NCBI GenBank assembly: GCA_019746095.1
Contig: JAIESL010000001.1
Span: 1-40,893 of the forward strand
Length of the DNA: 40,893 nucleotides
Source of the DNA: Caulobacteraceae bacterium
GTDB lineage: Bacteria; Pseudomonadota; Alphaproteobacteria; Caulobacterales; Caulobacteraceae
Direction of reading: 5' to 3'
Shown here piece after piece: positions 26,474 to 34,911 of this stretch. Made by a program: the position numbers and the translations under genes. The notes under the pieces are model-generated. The model was not told the origin of the DNA, searched no databases, and was given only the letters and a program-made list of their open reading frames with translations. The first letter of the stretch is position 1; each line of letters begins with the position of its first letter.

Positions 26474-27918
26474 CCGAGGGGGCCGAGGGCGAATCGACGC
26501 CGGCCGAAGACAGGTCCTGGGGCCGCTGGTTCGGGCGGCCGGGCCGCAGCCTGACCCGTCGGCTGATCTGGCTGGCCTCCGCCTGGGTCGTGCTGGCGCT
26601 TGTGCTCACCGGCTGGGCCCTGACCAGCCAGTACCAGGAATCCGCCCTCCGGCGGCTGGGCAATATGCTGGGCGACACCATCGACGAGGTGGTGATCGCA
26701 ACCGATGCCGGGCCCGACGGCGTCGTCGTGGCGGAGATCCGGGACAACCAGACGGACCGGGCCCTGTCCGGGAAATACTGGGCGGTGGCCGAGCTGGATG
26801 ACGAGGGCGGGGTCCGGTTCATCGCCGGCTCTCCCTCCCTGGCCGGGGAACAGCTGGCCGTCCCGCCGGGGCTGCCGGCCCGGCTCAGGGCCGCGACCGG
26901 TACGACGATCAGCTTCAATGACCCCGGCTTCCTGCGTCCGCCGCTGCGCCAGCCGCTGCGGGTGGCCGCCAGTCTCAAGTCGCTGCCGGGGCGCGAGGAG
27001 CCGCTGGTGTTCATGGCGGCGATCGACCGGACCAGTATCGAGAACGACACCCGTCAGTTCGCCACCTTCACCTGGACCGCCCTGCTGATTCTTGGGGTCG
27101 GACTGGTCATCGCCGTCTTCCTGCAGGTGCGGATCGGCCTGCGTCCCCTGTTCAGTCTGCGCAACGAGATCGCCGATGTCCGCAAGGGCAAGGCCGCCCG
27201 GATCGCCCACAGCTATCCGATGGAAATCCAGCCGCTGGTGGAGCAGGTCAACCGGCTGCTGGACCACAATCAGGAAACGGTCGAGCGCCAGCGAACCCAC
27301 GTCGGCAACCTCGCCCATGCGCTGAAGACGCCGCTCTCGGTCATGCTGGCCGAGGCCGGCTCGCAGAAGGGCGACCTGCCCGACATGGTGCGCAAACAGA
27401 CCGAGGTGATGAAGGCCCAGGTCGACCACCATCTGCGCCGCGCCCGCGCCGCCGCCCGCGCCCAGCTGCTGGGCGAACGCACCCCCATCGCCGAGGTGCT
27501 GGACGAGATGGCGGTCATGCTCGAGCGGGTGTTCGAGGAGAAGGGTGTCGAGATCGACTGGCGCGCGCCCGATGAGCTGGGCTTCCGCGGCGAGCGTCAG
27601 GACCTGCAGGAAATCCTCGGCAATCTGATGGAAAATGCCTGCAAATGGGCGAAGCGGCGGGTTCGCATCTCCGCCGGTCCGACCGGGCTGGGCCAGATGG
27701 TGGTGGTGGTCGAGGATGACGGACCCGGCCTGCCGGCGGACCAGCGGGACGCCGCCCTCGAACGCGGGGCGCGGCTGGATGAGACCACGCCCGGCTCGGG
27801 TCTCGGCCTCTCGATCGTGGTCGAACTGACCCGCGCCTATGGCGGCAGGATCACCCTGGCGGACAGCGATATGGGCGGGTTGAAGGTGCTTCTGGAACTG
27901 CCCGCGGCCGAGGCCTGA
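26470..27918 (+). CDS. sensor histidine kinase, PhoQ-like, partner of the preceding regulator
   Basis: A 482-residue inner-membrane kinase. Two transmembrane helices (about 30-52 and 203-221) bracket a periplasmic sensor domain of 150 residues with no recognised fold. The phosphorylated His283 lies in the H box NLAHALKTPLSV. The ATPase domain has the N box with Asn389 (NLMENACKWA), G1 at VVEDDGPGLP and G2 at GSGLGLSIV. The start is GTG in GTGA overlapping the regulator stop; a longer in-frame reading upstream would overlap the regulator and is rejected. Unlike many homologues, the HAMP-like segment is short. Confidence 0.93.
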   Translation: MTEGAEGESTPAEDRSWGRWFGRPGRSLTRRLIWLASAWVVLALVLTGWALTSQYQESALRRLGNMLGDTIDEVVIATDAGPDGVVVAEIRDNQTDRALSGKYWAVAELDDEGGVRFIAGSPSLAGEQLAVPPGLPARLRAATGTTISFNDPGFLRPPLRQPLRVAASLKSLPGREEPLVFMAAIDRTSIENDTRQFATFTWTALLILGVGLVIAVFLQVRIGLRPLFSLRNEIADVRKGKAARIAHSYPMEIQPLVEQVNRLLDHNQETVERQRTHVGNLAHALKTPLSVMLAEAGSQKGDLPDMVRKQTEVMKAQVDHHLRRARAAARAQLLGERTPIAEVLDEMAVMLERVFEEKGVEIDWRAPDELGFRGERQDLQEILGNLMENACKWAKRRVRISAGPTGLGQMVVVVEDDGPGLPADQRDAALERGARLDETTPGSGLGLSIVVELTRAYGGRITLADSDMGGLKVLLELPAAEA

Positions 27919-28000
27919 GGCCCGGGCCTTGGAGTGTGATTGTTAACCTTGGCTACCCATAGTGGGGTATGCCGGCGCGAGTCCGGTTCGGGATTCTCGT

Positions 28001-29365
28001 ATGGCCGGGCTCTCTGTCGCCCATCGCGTCGCACTCGCCGCCCTTCTGGCGCGGTGCCCGGAGGCTGCGCTCGCAGCCGTCGCGGCCGCCGTCGCGCCCA
28101 TGGGGAGCGGGCGGGCAGCCGAACTGCGGATGATGCTGACTGAGGAGACCCGCGACCGGGCTCGCCGGGCCCGGGTCCTGGAACCGCTGGTGCCCATGTT
28201 CCGCGGCCGGACCGACGGCATCGCCGCCATGACCTTCCCGTCCCACGTCCTGCCGCGCCTCTGGCGGGCCGCCAGCGAGCGGGAGCCCGAACTGCTGGTC
28301 CATCTGGATGAAGAGGACAGTGCCTCGGCCCAGGCCGTGGCCGATCGTCTCTGCCAGTCGGCGGCGGCCGCGGTCCGCGACCATCCTGACCTGGTCTGGC
28401 CACCGGAGGGCGACCAGGCACTGCGCCAGACGGGGCTGGCGGATCTCGCGGCCTGCCTCGACCTCGCACACCTCGCCCGCCGGGGCCTGCCCTCGCTCGA
28501 GGTCTGGCTCAAACGCCCCGACGGTGACCAGATCGCCGAACTGCGGCTGCTGCTCAAGGACTGCGCCAGTGTGCACGTCGACGGGGCCCAGCGGGTGCTG
28601 GAGATGCTGTTCGCCCACCTGGACGACGCCGTCCTGATCCTGCGCATCGTCACCCAGACCTCGCTCGCCGCCGGGCGCGAGGGCTTTCTCAGTGAATCGG
28701 AGCTGGCCGGCTTCGTCGACCGGTTGATCGCCGGCGTCGATGTCCGCGCCCGCAAGATCGAGGCCTTCAAGCCCGCGGCCGATCTGGATCGTGTCGACAC
28801 CGTCATCGCCGACCTGAACTGGTGCGCCGGCGTGCTGGCCGAGCTGGATGTCACCCTGACGCTCAGCCCGCAAAGCGCCTGGGGCCGGTCGGTGCGTGAG
28901 GCGCGGGTGGCCATCGCCCGCCGGCTGTCGGGCCTGTTGCGCGCGGCGGACAAGGCCGTGGAAGAGGCCCTGCCGCTTGAGCGGGTCCAGATCGCCGGCC
29001 GCATGACCCGAAAATCCCCGCGGCTGTCGGCCCCGGTGACCGGCCCGACGGTCGATGCCGCCCTGAGCCTGCTGCGCCTGGTCGGATCGTCGCGGGGACC
29101 GGCCTCGACCTTCGGCTGCGAGGCCGACCGCAAGGTGCTCGTCCAGACCCTGATCGACCGCCTCTCTGACTATGCCGATGAGGCGCTGCGCCTGATCAAT
29201 GACGGCGAGGTCGCCGATGAGTTCCATGCCCTGACGCTCGTCGAAGTGTCGGCGTGTTGCCTGGATCTGATCGATGCCGAGGACGCCGCGCGCACGGTGC
29301 GTCGTCGGGCCGCGGTCGCCGGAACCCCTCCGAAGGCGGTCGAGGCCTCGTCGCAGGCGGCGTGA
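28001..29365 (+). CDS. uncharacterised alpha-helical protein, 454 aa
   Basis: I do not recognise this protein. It is soluble, rich in Ala, Leu, Arg and Asp, and reads as a continuous series of amphipathic helices without signal peptide or membrane segment. Repeating features such as LADLAACLDLAHLARRG and LRLINDGEVADEFHALTLVE suggest a helical-repeat scaffold. ATG at 28001 is preferred; a GTG at 27962 would extend it by 13 residues. Both have weak ribosome-binding sites. It sits alone between the PepSY two-component operon and ccmI, 18 bases before ccmI, so it may be co-transcribed with the cytochrome c maturation genes. No catalytic motif is seen. Confidence 0.7.
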   Translation: MAGLSVAHRVALAALLARCPEAALAAVAAAVAPMGSGRAAELRMMLTEETRDRARRARVLEPLVPMFRGRTDGIAAMTFPSHVLPRLWRAASEREPELLVHLDEEDSASAQAVADRLCQSAAAAVRDHPDLVWPPEGDQALRQTGLADLAACLDLAHLARRGLPSLEVWLKRPDGDQIAELRLLLKDCASVHVDGAQRVLEMLFAHLDDAVLILRIVTQTSLAAGREGFLSESELAGFVDRLIAGVDVRARKIEAFKPAADLDRVDTVIADLNWCAGVLAELDVTLTLSPQSAWGRSVREARVAIARRLSGLLRAADKAVEEALPLERVQIAGRMTRKSPRLSAPVTGPTVDAALSLLRLVGSSRGPASTFGCEADRKVLVQTLIDRLSDYADEALRLINDGEVADEFHALTLVEVSACCLDLIDAEDAARTVRRRAAVAGTPPKAVEASSQAA

Positions 29366-29383
29366 TCGGCTACATCCACCCGG

Positions 29384-30193
29384 ATGACGACATTCTGGAT
29401 CATGGCGGCGCTGCTGACGGCCCTCGCGGGCCTGTCTGTGCTGGCCGGTGCCCGCCGCGGTGTTGACGCCGATGAGTCCGTCCCGGCTGCGCCTGAACTG
29501 GCCGAGCTGGATCGGCTGAAGGCGCGTGGATTGCTGGACGAGGCCGCCTGGACCGCGGCCCGTGCCGAGGCCGGGCGCCGCATCCTCGTCTCCGACCGTG
29601 AGGCCGCCCCGGTCCGGGCCGGGTCGAGGGACCGGTTCTGGGTGCTGGCCGGACTGGCAGCGACGGCAATCGGCACCCTCGGCGTCTATGCCGGCTTCGG
29701 TGCACCGGGCCTGCCGGATCAGGCCTATGAGCGCCGCGTGAATCAGTGGGCGACCGAACTGGAAACCCTGCAGCCCCCGCAGCTGGCCGCCGTGGCCGCC
29801 CGGGTGGTCCGGGAACGGCCCGGCGATCACCAGGCGCTGAGCATGCTCGGCGCGGCCCGGTTCGAGGCCGGCGATCCAATCGGCGCGGCCTCGGCCTTCC
29901 GCCGGGCGGTGGCCCTGCAACCCGGCGACGCCCAGGGCTGGTCGCGGCTGGGCGAGAGTCTGGTCCGCGCCAACAGCGGCGAGATCGACGCCGAGTCCGA
30001 GGCCGCTTTCGCCCGGGCCCTTCGCCTGGATCCGGACCAGCTGGGCGCCCGCTATTTCCTCGGTGAGGCTGCGCTGACCCGCGGCGAGGCGGCCAGGGTC
30101 CGTACCCTTTGGGGGCCGCTGATCGCCGTCCTTGATCCGGCGGACCCGCGCCGGGCAGACCTGCAACGGCGGATGCCGGGAGGAACCGAATGA
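29384..30193 (+). CDS. ccmI: cytochrome c maturation protein CcmI (CycH)
   Basis: CcmI holds apocytochrome c for haem ligation and is the chaperone of the CcmFHI complex. The 269-residue protein has two N-terminal membrane helices (residues 3-21 and about 85-105) flanking a short cytoplasmic loop with the family-typical LDRLKARGLLDEAAWTAARAE. A TPR region follows in the periplasm (about 135-245, ALSMLGAARFEAGDPIGAASAFRRAV and AFARALRLDPDQLGARYFLGEA). The C-terminal part is shorter than in some proteobacteria. It overlaps ccmE by ATGA and opens the ccmIEFH operon. Confidence 0.93.
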   Translation: MTTFWIMAALLTALAGLSVLAGARRGVDADESVPAAPELAELDRLKARGLLDEAAWTAARAEAGRRILVSDREAAPVRAGSRDRFWVLAGLAATAIGTLGVYAGFGAPGLPDQAYERRVNQWATELETLQPPQLAAVAARVVRERPGDHQALSMLGAARFEAGDPIGAASAFRRAVALQPGDAQGWSRLGESLVRANSGEIDAESEAAFARALRLDPDQLGARYFLGEAALTRGEAARVRTLWGPLIAVLDPADPRRADLQRRMPGGTE

Positions 30194-30705
30194 GCTGGCT
30201 ACCCAAGTCGCCCAAGGCGCGTCGTCGCCTCTGGGTCGTCGTCGTCGTGGCGCCGGTGCTGGCGGTCGCGGTCGGCCTGTCGCTCTATGCCATGCGCGAC
30301 AATGTCACCTTCTTCTTCTCGCCGTCCGAGGCGAATGCGGAGACCGCACCGGCCGGCCGGGTCATCCGGCTGGGCGGACTGGTCGAGAACGGCAGTGTGG
30401 TCCGCGGCACCAACGGCGAGGTGGCCTTTGCGATCACGGACAATGCCGCCACCACCCGCATCGTCTACCAGGGCGACCTGCCCGACCTGTTCCGCGAGGG
30501 CCAGGGGGTGGTGACCCAGGGGGCCTTCCTGCCCGACCGCAGCTTCCGCGCCACCCAGGTCCTGGCCAAGCATGACGAGAACTATATGCCGCGCGAGGTC
30601 GCGGACCGGCTCAAGGCCAAGGGCGAATGGCGGCCCGAGGGCGGGGCACCGGCCGCCGGTGGGCCCGCTGCCGCAGCCCCCTACGCCGGAGCGCCTGCCG
30701 CGTGA
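30190..30705 (+). CDS. ccmE: cytochrome c maturation haem chaperone CcmE (CycJ)
   Basis: CcmE receives haem from CcmABCD, binds it covalently and passes it to CcmF/H. The 171-residue protein has one N-terminal membrane helix (residues 13-34) and an OB-fold periplasmic domain. The haem-binding His128 is followed by Tyr132 in AKHDENYMP, the expected H-x3-Y. The C-terminus is a Pro/Ala/Gly-rich tail that is probably disordered. It is coupled to ccmI (ATGA) and ccmF (GTGA). Confidence 0.96.
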   Translation: MSWLPKSPKARRRLWVVVVVAPVLAVAVGLSLYAMRDNVTFFFSPSEANAETAPAGRVIRLGGLVENGSVVRGTNGEVAFAITDNAATTRIVYQGDLPDLFREGQGVVTQGAFLPDRSFRATQVLAKHDENYMPREVADRLKAKGEWRPEGGAPAAGGPAAAAPYAGAPAA

Positions 30706-32684
30706 TCATTGAACTGGGGGCCTTTGCCCTGATCCTCGCCCTTGTGCTGGCTGTGCTGCAGACCGGCATGGCGACGGCCGGGCGCCTGCGCCGCAGTCCG
30801 GTGCTGGCCGGAGCGGCCGAGGGCGCGGCGCTCGCCTGTGCGGTTGCGGTCGCCGTGGCCTTCGCCGTCCTGATCCTGGCCTTTGCGGCCTCGGACTTCT
30901 CGGTGAGCAATGTCGCGGCCAACAGCCACACCGACAAGCCGATGCTCTACAAGGTCTCCGCCGCCTGGGGCAGCCATGAGGGCTCTCTGGTGTTGTGGTG
31001 CCTCGTGCTGACCGTTTTTGGTGCGGTGCTGACGCGCGCCCGCGGCCTGCCGTTCGGGCTCAAGACCTCGGCGACGGCGGTGCAGGGTCTGCTGGGCGTG
31101 ATGTTCCTCGCCTTCGCCGTCTTCACCTCCAACCCGTTCGAGCGGCTGGACCCGGCCCCGTTCCAGGGCAATTCTCTGAACCCGCTGCTGCAGGACCCGG
31201 CGCTCGCCTTCCACCCGCCCTTCCTCTACGCGGGCTACGTCGGCTATTCGGTCTGTTTCTCACTCGCGGTCGCGGCCCTGATCGAGGGCCGGGCCAATTC
31301 CAGCTTCTGGCCCGCCTGGGGCCGTTGGGTCCGGCCATGGGCCCTGGCCAGCTGGGCCTTCCTGACCGTCGGCATCACCCTCGGTGCCTTCTGGGCCTAT
31401 TATGAACTCGGCTGGGGCGGCTGGTGGTTCTGGGACCCGGTCGAGAACGCCAGCTTCCTGCCCTGGCTGGCCGGGGCGGCCCTGCTGCACTCCGCCGTGG
31501 TCACCGAACGTCGCGGGGCGCTGGCGGGCTGGACCACCTTCCTCGCCCTGCTGGCCTTCACCTTCTCCATGCTGGGGGCCTTCCTCGTCCGTTCCGGCGT
31601 CCTGACCAGTGTCCACGCCTTCGCCGTCGATCCCGAGCGCGGCCTGATGCTGCTGGCCATTCTCGCCGCCTCGTCCGGTGTGGCCTTCGCCCTGTTCGCC
31701 TGGCGTGCGCCCCAGCTGAAAGGCGGCGGCATGTTCGCCCCGGTCAGCCGCGAGGGGGCCCTGGTGCTGAACAACGTCTTCCTGACCGCGGCCAGTGCCA
31801 CCGTCCTGCTCGGCACCCTCTATCCGCTGATCCTCGAGGCGGCCAACGGCGCGACGATCTCGGTCGGCCCGCCCTATTTCGCCCTGACCTTCAATCCCCT
31901 GATGATCGCAGCCTGTCTGATCGTGCCCGCCGGGCCGCTCCTGGCGTGGAAGCGCAGCGACCTGAAGGGCGTGGGCCAGCGGCTGGCGCTGGCGGCGGGC
32001 CTCTCCATCCTGATCGGACTGGCCGGCTGGATGGCCTTCGAGCCGAAGAAGGCCCTGTCCGCCGCCGGTATCGGTCTCGGTGGCTGGCTGATTCTCGGCA
32101 CCCTCGCCGAGGTGGCCGAACGGCTGCGCCTGTTCCGTGCCCCCCTGGCGGAGATCTGGCGCCGCGCCCGGGCCCTGCCGCTCGGCGCCTGGGGTACGAC
32201 CCTGGCCCACGCCGGACTGGGCGTCTTCGTCCTCGGGGCGGTGGTCGAGACCGGATATCGCGTCGAGGCGGCGCGGACCCTGGCCCCGGGCCAGACCATC
32301 GAGGCCGGAAAATGGGCGGTGCGACTGGACTCGGTGAGCGTGGTCGAGGGGCCGAACTATCTGGCCGAGCAGGGCCGGCTGACCGTGACCCTGCGCGACG
32401 GCAGCCTGCCGAAGCCCGTCACGGCCGAGCGTCGCTTCTTCCCGACCGGCGGCGAGACCACCACCGAGGTGGGGCTCGATTTCCGCGGACTGGACGACGT
32501 CTATGTCGTCATGGGCGAGCGCAGCCGGACCGAGGCCGGGACTCCCGGCTGGACCGTGCGTGTCTGGTGGAATCCCTGGGCCCGGCTGATCTTCCTCGGG
32601 CCGGCGATCATGGCCCTGGGCGGCCTGCTGTCGCTGCTGGACCGTCGACTGAGGCTGGGTGTGAACCGGAAGGCCGCGGCATGA
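30702..32684 (+). CDS. ccmF: cytochrome c haem lyase subunit CcmF (CycK)
   Basis: CcmF is the large membrane subunit of the haem ligation complex. The 660-residue protein has about 14 to 15 transmembrane helices. The tryptophan-rich WWD domain is clear at GWGGWWFWDPVENASFLPWLAG, near residues 237-258, and conserved periplasmic His residues flank it. The start is GTG in GTGA overlapping ccmE; the frame is open further upstream, but that extension is Arg-rich and out of family. It is coupled to ccmH (ATGA). Confidence 0.96.
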   Translation: MIIELGAFALILALVLAVLQTGMATAGRLRRSPVLAGAAEGAALACAVAVAVAFAVLILAFAASDFSVSNVAANSHTDKPMLYKVSAAWGSHEGSLVLWCLVLTVFGAVLTRARGLPFGLKTSATAVQGLLGVMFLAFAVFTSNPFERLDPAPFQGNSLNPLLQDPALAFHPPFLYAGYVGYSVCFSLAVAALIEGRANSSFWPAWGRWVRPWALASWAFLTVGITLGAFWAYYELGWGGWWFWDPVENASFLPWLAGAALLHSAVVTERRGALAGWTTFLALLAFTFSMLGAFLVRSGVLTSVHAFAVDPERGLMLLAILAASSGVAFALFAWRAPQLKGGGMFAPVSREGALVLNNVFLTAASATVLLGTLYPLILEAANGATISVGPPYFALTFNPLMIAACLIVPAGPLLAWKRSDLKGVGQRLALAAGLSILIGLAGWMAFEPKKALSAAGIGLGGWLILGTLAEVAERLRLFRAPLAEIWRRARALPLGAWGTTLAHAGLGVFVLGAVVETGYRVEAARTLAPGQTIEAGKWAVRLDSVSVVEGPNYLAEQGRLTVTLRDGSLPKPVTAERRFFPTGGETTTEVGLDFRGLDDVYVVMGERSRTEAGTPGWTVRVWWNPWARLIFLGPAIMALGGLLSLLDRRLRLGVNRKAAA

Positions 32685-33184
32685 GACGCCTGCTGCCGAT
32701 CGTCGCCGCCCTGGCGCTGGCCGTCGCACCGGCTGCGGCCCAGGAGCCCCCGCCGACGCCCGACCGGCCGCTGGCGGATGCGGCGCAGGAGGCGCGCGCC
32801 CAGGCCCTGTTCAACGACATCCGCTGTGTCGTCTGCCAGCATGAGGCCATCGCCGACAGCCCCGCCGGCCTCGCGGCCGATGTGAGGGGCCTGGTGCGCG
32901 AACAGATCGCCGCCGGGCGCAGCGATCAACAGGTCCGCGATGATCTGGTGCGCCGCTACGGCGACTTTGTCCTGTTCACCCCGCCGCTGCGGTGGGGAAC
33001 CTGGCTGTTGTGGTTCGGGCCGCTCGCCGCCCTGCTGGCGGCGGCGGCGGGCCTGCTGGTCCTGGCGCGCCGTCGCCCGACCGAGGCCCCGGCGCTGTCG
33101 GCTGCCGAGGAGGCCGATCTGGCGCGGATTCTCGCCGAACAGGCGGTTCGCCCCGATGCTGACGCAAAGCCGTCTGACCACTAG
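32681..33184 (+). CDS. ccmH: cytochrome c maturation thiol protein CcmH (CycL)
   Basis: CcmH reduces the apocytochrome CxxCH thiols before haem attachment. The 167-residue protein has a signal peptide (residues 1-20), the redox pair Cys49 and Cys52 in IRCVVCQ, a conserved helix AADVRGLVREQIAAG and a C-terminal membrane helix (about 107-129) followed by a charged tail. It is the last gene of ccmIEFH. No CcmG (DsbE-type thioredoxin) lies between ccmF and ccmH; that gene must be elsewhere, which is common in alphaproteobacteria. Confidence 0.95.
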   Translation: MRRLLPIVAALALAVAPAAAQEPPPTPDRPLADAAQEARAQALFNDIRCVVCQHEAIADSPAGLAADVRGLVREQIAAGRSDQQVRDDLVRRYGDFVLFTPPLRWGTWLLWFGPLAALLAAAAGLLVLARRRPTEAPALSAAEEADLARILAEQAVRPDADAKPSDH

Positions 33185-33236
33185 GGCCTGCGGACCCTTC
33201 ATCGCGTCACCGCGTTGGTGAAACGGCCCGCAGCCC
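33184..33236 (+). promoter_or_regulatory. nested hairpin between ccmH and degP
   Basis: GGGCCTGCGG (33184-33193) pairs with CCGCAGCCC (33228-33236), with one bulged C, and encloses a second hairpin of TCACC (33207-33211), gcgtt, and GGTGA (33217-33221). It begins at the ccmH stop codon. No T-tract follows. It could be a 3' end structure for ccmIEFH or the start of a structured degP leader. Confidence 0.45.
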
Positions 33237-33294
33237 TATATGACAAGGCCGAACGGGCGTTCGCCGCCCGACCAGAGGATTGCAAGACACGCCT

Positions 33295-34842
33295 ATGATG
33301 AAGCGCAAGGAATTCATGCTGGGGGCCATCGCTGGCCTGACCTTCGCCGCCGCGGCGACCGCCGGCGGCGTGATCGACTGGCCCTCGGCCAATGCGGGTC
33401 CGGTGGCGGGCTTCACCGGCCGTCTCGCGCCCACCGCCGGCGCTTCCGGCCTCGCCTTCGCCCCGCCGCAGGGCGCGCCCCTCAGCTTCGCCGACATCTT
33501 CGCCCAGGTCGCGCCGGCGGTGGTGCAGATCGATGTGAAGACCCGGGTCGCCGGTGGCAGCCAGCGGTTCATCCAGATCCCCGGCCTCGGTGCCGTTCCC
33601 GTTCCGGGAGCGGAAGGCGAGCCGGGCGAGGGTGCCGAGGATGAGGGCACGACGGCGCTCGGCGCCGGCTCAGGCTTCTTCATCGCCGCCAACGGCTACA
33701 TCGTCACCAATAACCACGTCGTCGCCGACGCCACGGAGATCACGGTCAAACTGGCCGACGGGCGCGAGATGGAGGCCCGACTGGTCGGCCGCGACGAGGA
33801 CACCGATCTGGCGGTGATCAAGGTCGACGGGACGGATTTCCCGTTCGTCAGCTTCGAGGAAACCGCCCAGCCCCGCGTGGGTGACTGGGTCATCGCCGTG
33901 GGCAACCCCTTCGGTCTTGGCGGCACCGCCACGGCGGGGATCGTCTCGGCCCAGGGCCGGGGCGAGGTCGACAACAACACCCCCTACACCGACTATCTGC
34001 AGATCGATGCCGCCATCAACCGCGGCAATTCGGGTGGGCCGACCTTTGACATCTATGGCCGTGTCATCGGCGTGAACTCCGCCATCTATTCGCCGACGGG
34101 CGGTTCCGTCGGCATCGGCTTTGCCATCCCGGCCTCGGTCGCCAAGCCGATCACCGACCGGCTGATGCGCGGCGAGACCATCGAGCGCGGCTATCTCGGT
34201 GTCGAAATCGGCAACCTGGATCCGTTCCGCGAGGCCATGGGACTGCCCCCCGGCACGCGCGGTGCCCTGATCAACAGTGTCACGCCCGGCGGACCGGCGG
34301 AGCGGGGCGGCCTGCGTTATGGCGACGTCGTCGTGGCCCTGAACGGTCAGCCGGTCACGACGTCGAGCGAACTGACCCGCCGCGTGGGGCAGGCCCGCGC
34401 CGGTGATACGCTGCGGCTCGAAATCCTCCGCGACGGACGTCGTCAGACGGTCAATGTTCGCTCGGGCACCCGTCCGTCGCAGGCCGAGTTGCAGGCGGGC
34501 AGGGGCACCGGGGACGGGCCGGACGCGCCGGCTCCGGCACCGGTCGGCAAGGTTGTCGCCGGCCTCACCGTGGCTCCGATCACTCCGGCCCTGCGCCAAC
34601 GTTACGAGATCCCGGCGGGCGTGGAGGGTGTGGTCGTCACCCAGGCCGGCCGCGGCAACGCCCAGGGCTTCCAGCCCGGCTATGTCATCATGCAGGCCCG
34701 GACGAGGTCGATCACGTCGATTGCCGATCTCGAGGCGGCCGTGCAGGCGGCCCGCAGCGGCGGCGGTGATTCCCTCTTCCTTCTGGTCTGGACGCCGCGG
34801 GGCAATGTGCCCCTGGCCTATGAGCTTCCCGATCCTGAATAA
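33295..34842 (+). CDS. degP: periplasmic serine endoprotease DegP/HtrA
   Basis: A 515-residue HtrA protease that degrades and refolds misfolded periplasmic proteins. The first 25-35 residues form a signal or anchor segment (FMLGAIAGLTFAAAATAGGV). The catalytic triad is His141 (NNHVV), Asp171 (DTDLAVIKV) and Ser246 (GNSGGP). Two PDZ domains follow: the first near 305-390 with YLGVEIGNLDPFREAMG, the second near 420-510. The ATG pair at 33295 is the likely start; a TTG at 33280 is in frame but sits beside the AGAGG site. The order ccm cluster, degP, two-component system, glnE is known from other alphaproteobacteria. Confidence 0.94.
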   Translation: MMKRKEFMLGAIAGLTFAAAATAGGVIDWPSANAGPVAGFTGRLAPTAGASGLAFAPPQGAPLSFADIFAQVAPAVVQIDVKTRVAGGSQRFIQIPGLGAVPVPGAEGEPGEGAEDEGTTALGAGSGFFIAANGYIVTNNHVVADATEITVKLADGREMEARLVGRDEDTDLAVIKVDGTDFPFVSFEETAQPRVGDWVIAVGNPFGLGGTATAGIVSAQGRGEVDNNTPYTDYLQIDAAINRGNSGGPTFDIYGRVIGVNSAIYSPTGGSVGIGFAIPASVAKPITDRLMRGETIERGYLGVEIGNLDPFREAMGLPPGTRGALINSVTPGGPAERGGLRYGDVVVALNGQPVTTSSELTRRVGQARAGDTLRLEILRDGRRQTVNVRSGTRPSQAELQAGRGTGDGPDAPAPAPVGKVVAGLTVAPITPALRQRYEIPAGVEGVVVTQAGRGNAQGFQPGYVIMQARTRSITSIADLEAAVQAARSGGGDSLFLLVWTPRGNVPLAYELPDPE

Positions 34843-34857
34843 GCCGTAACTGCCCCC

Positions 34858-34889
34858 ATCGCCGCCGATGCGCTAGCATCGGTGGCGAT
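34858..34889. promoter_or_regulatory. 14-bp inverted repeat between degP and the second response regulator
   Basis: ATCGCCGCCGATGC (34858-34871) and GCATCGGTGGCGAT (34876-34889) form a 14-bp stem with one G-U pair and a GCTA loop. It lies 15 bases after the degP stop and 22 bases before the regulator start. Only a weak TTT follows. It may be a degP terminator or an operator for the regulator. Confidence 0.5.
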
Positions 34890-34911
34890 TCACGTTTGAG
34901 GGGCTGATTCC

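Noticed and set aside
30627..30701. An ATG-initiated N-terminal extension of ccmF
   Set aside because: It overlaps ccmE by 79 bases and encodes an Arg-rich stretch. GTG in GTGA at 30702 places the start just before the first membrane helix.
32681..33184. A broken cytochrome c maturation operon because ccmG is missing
   Set aside because: In alphaproteobacteria the cycHJKL (ccmIEFH) order without ccmG is normal, with the thioredoxin gene located with ccmABCD elsewhere.
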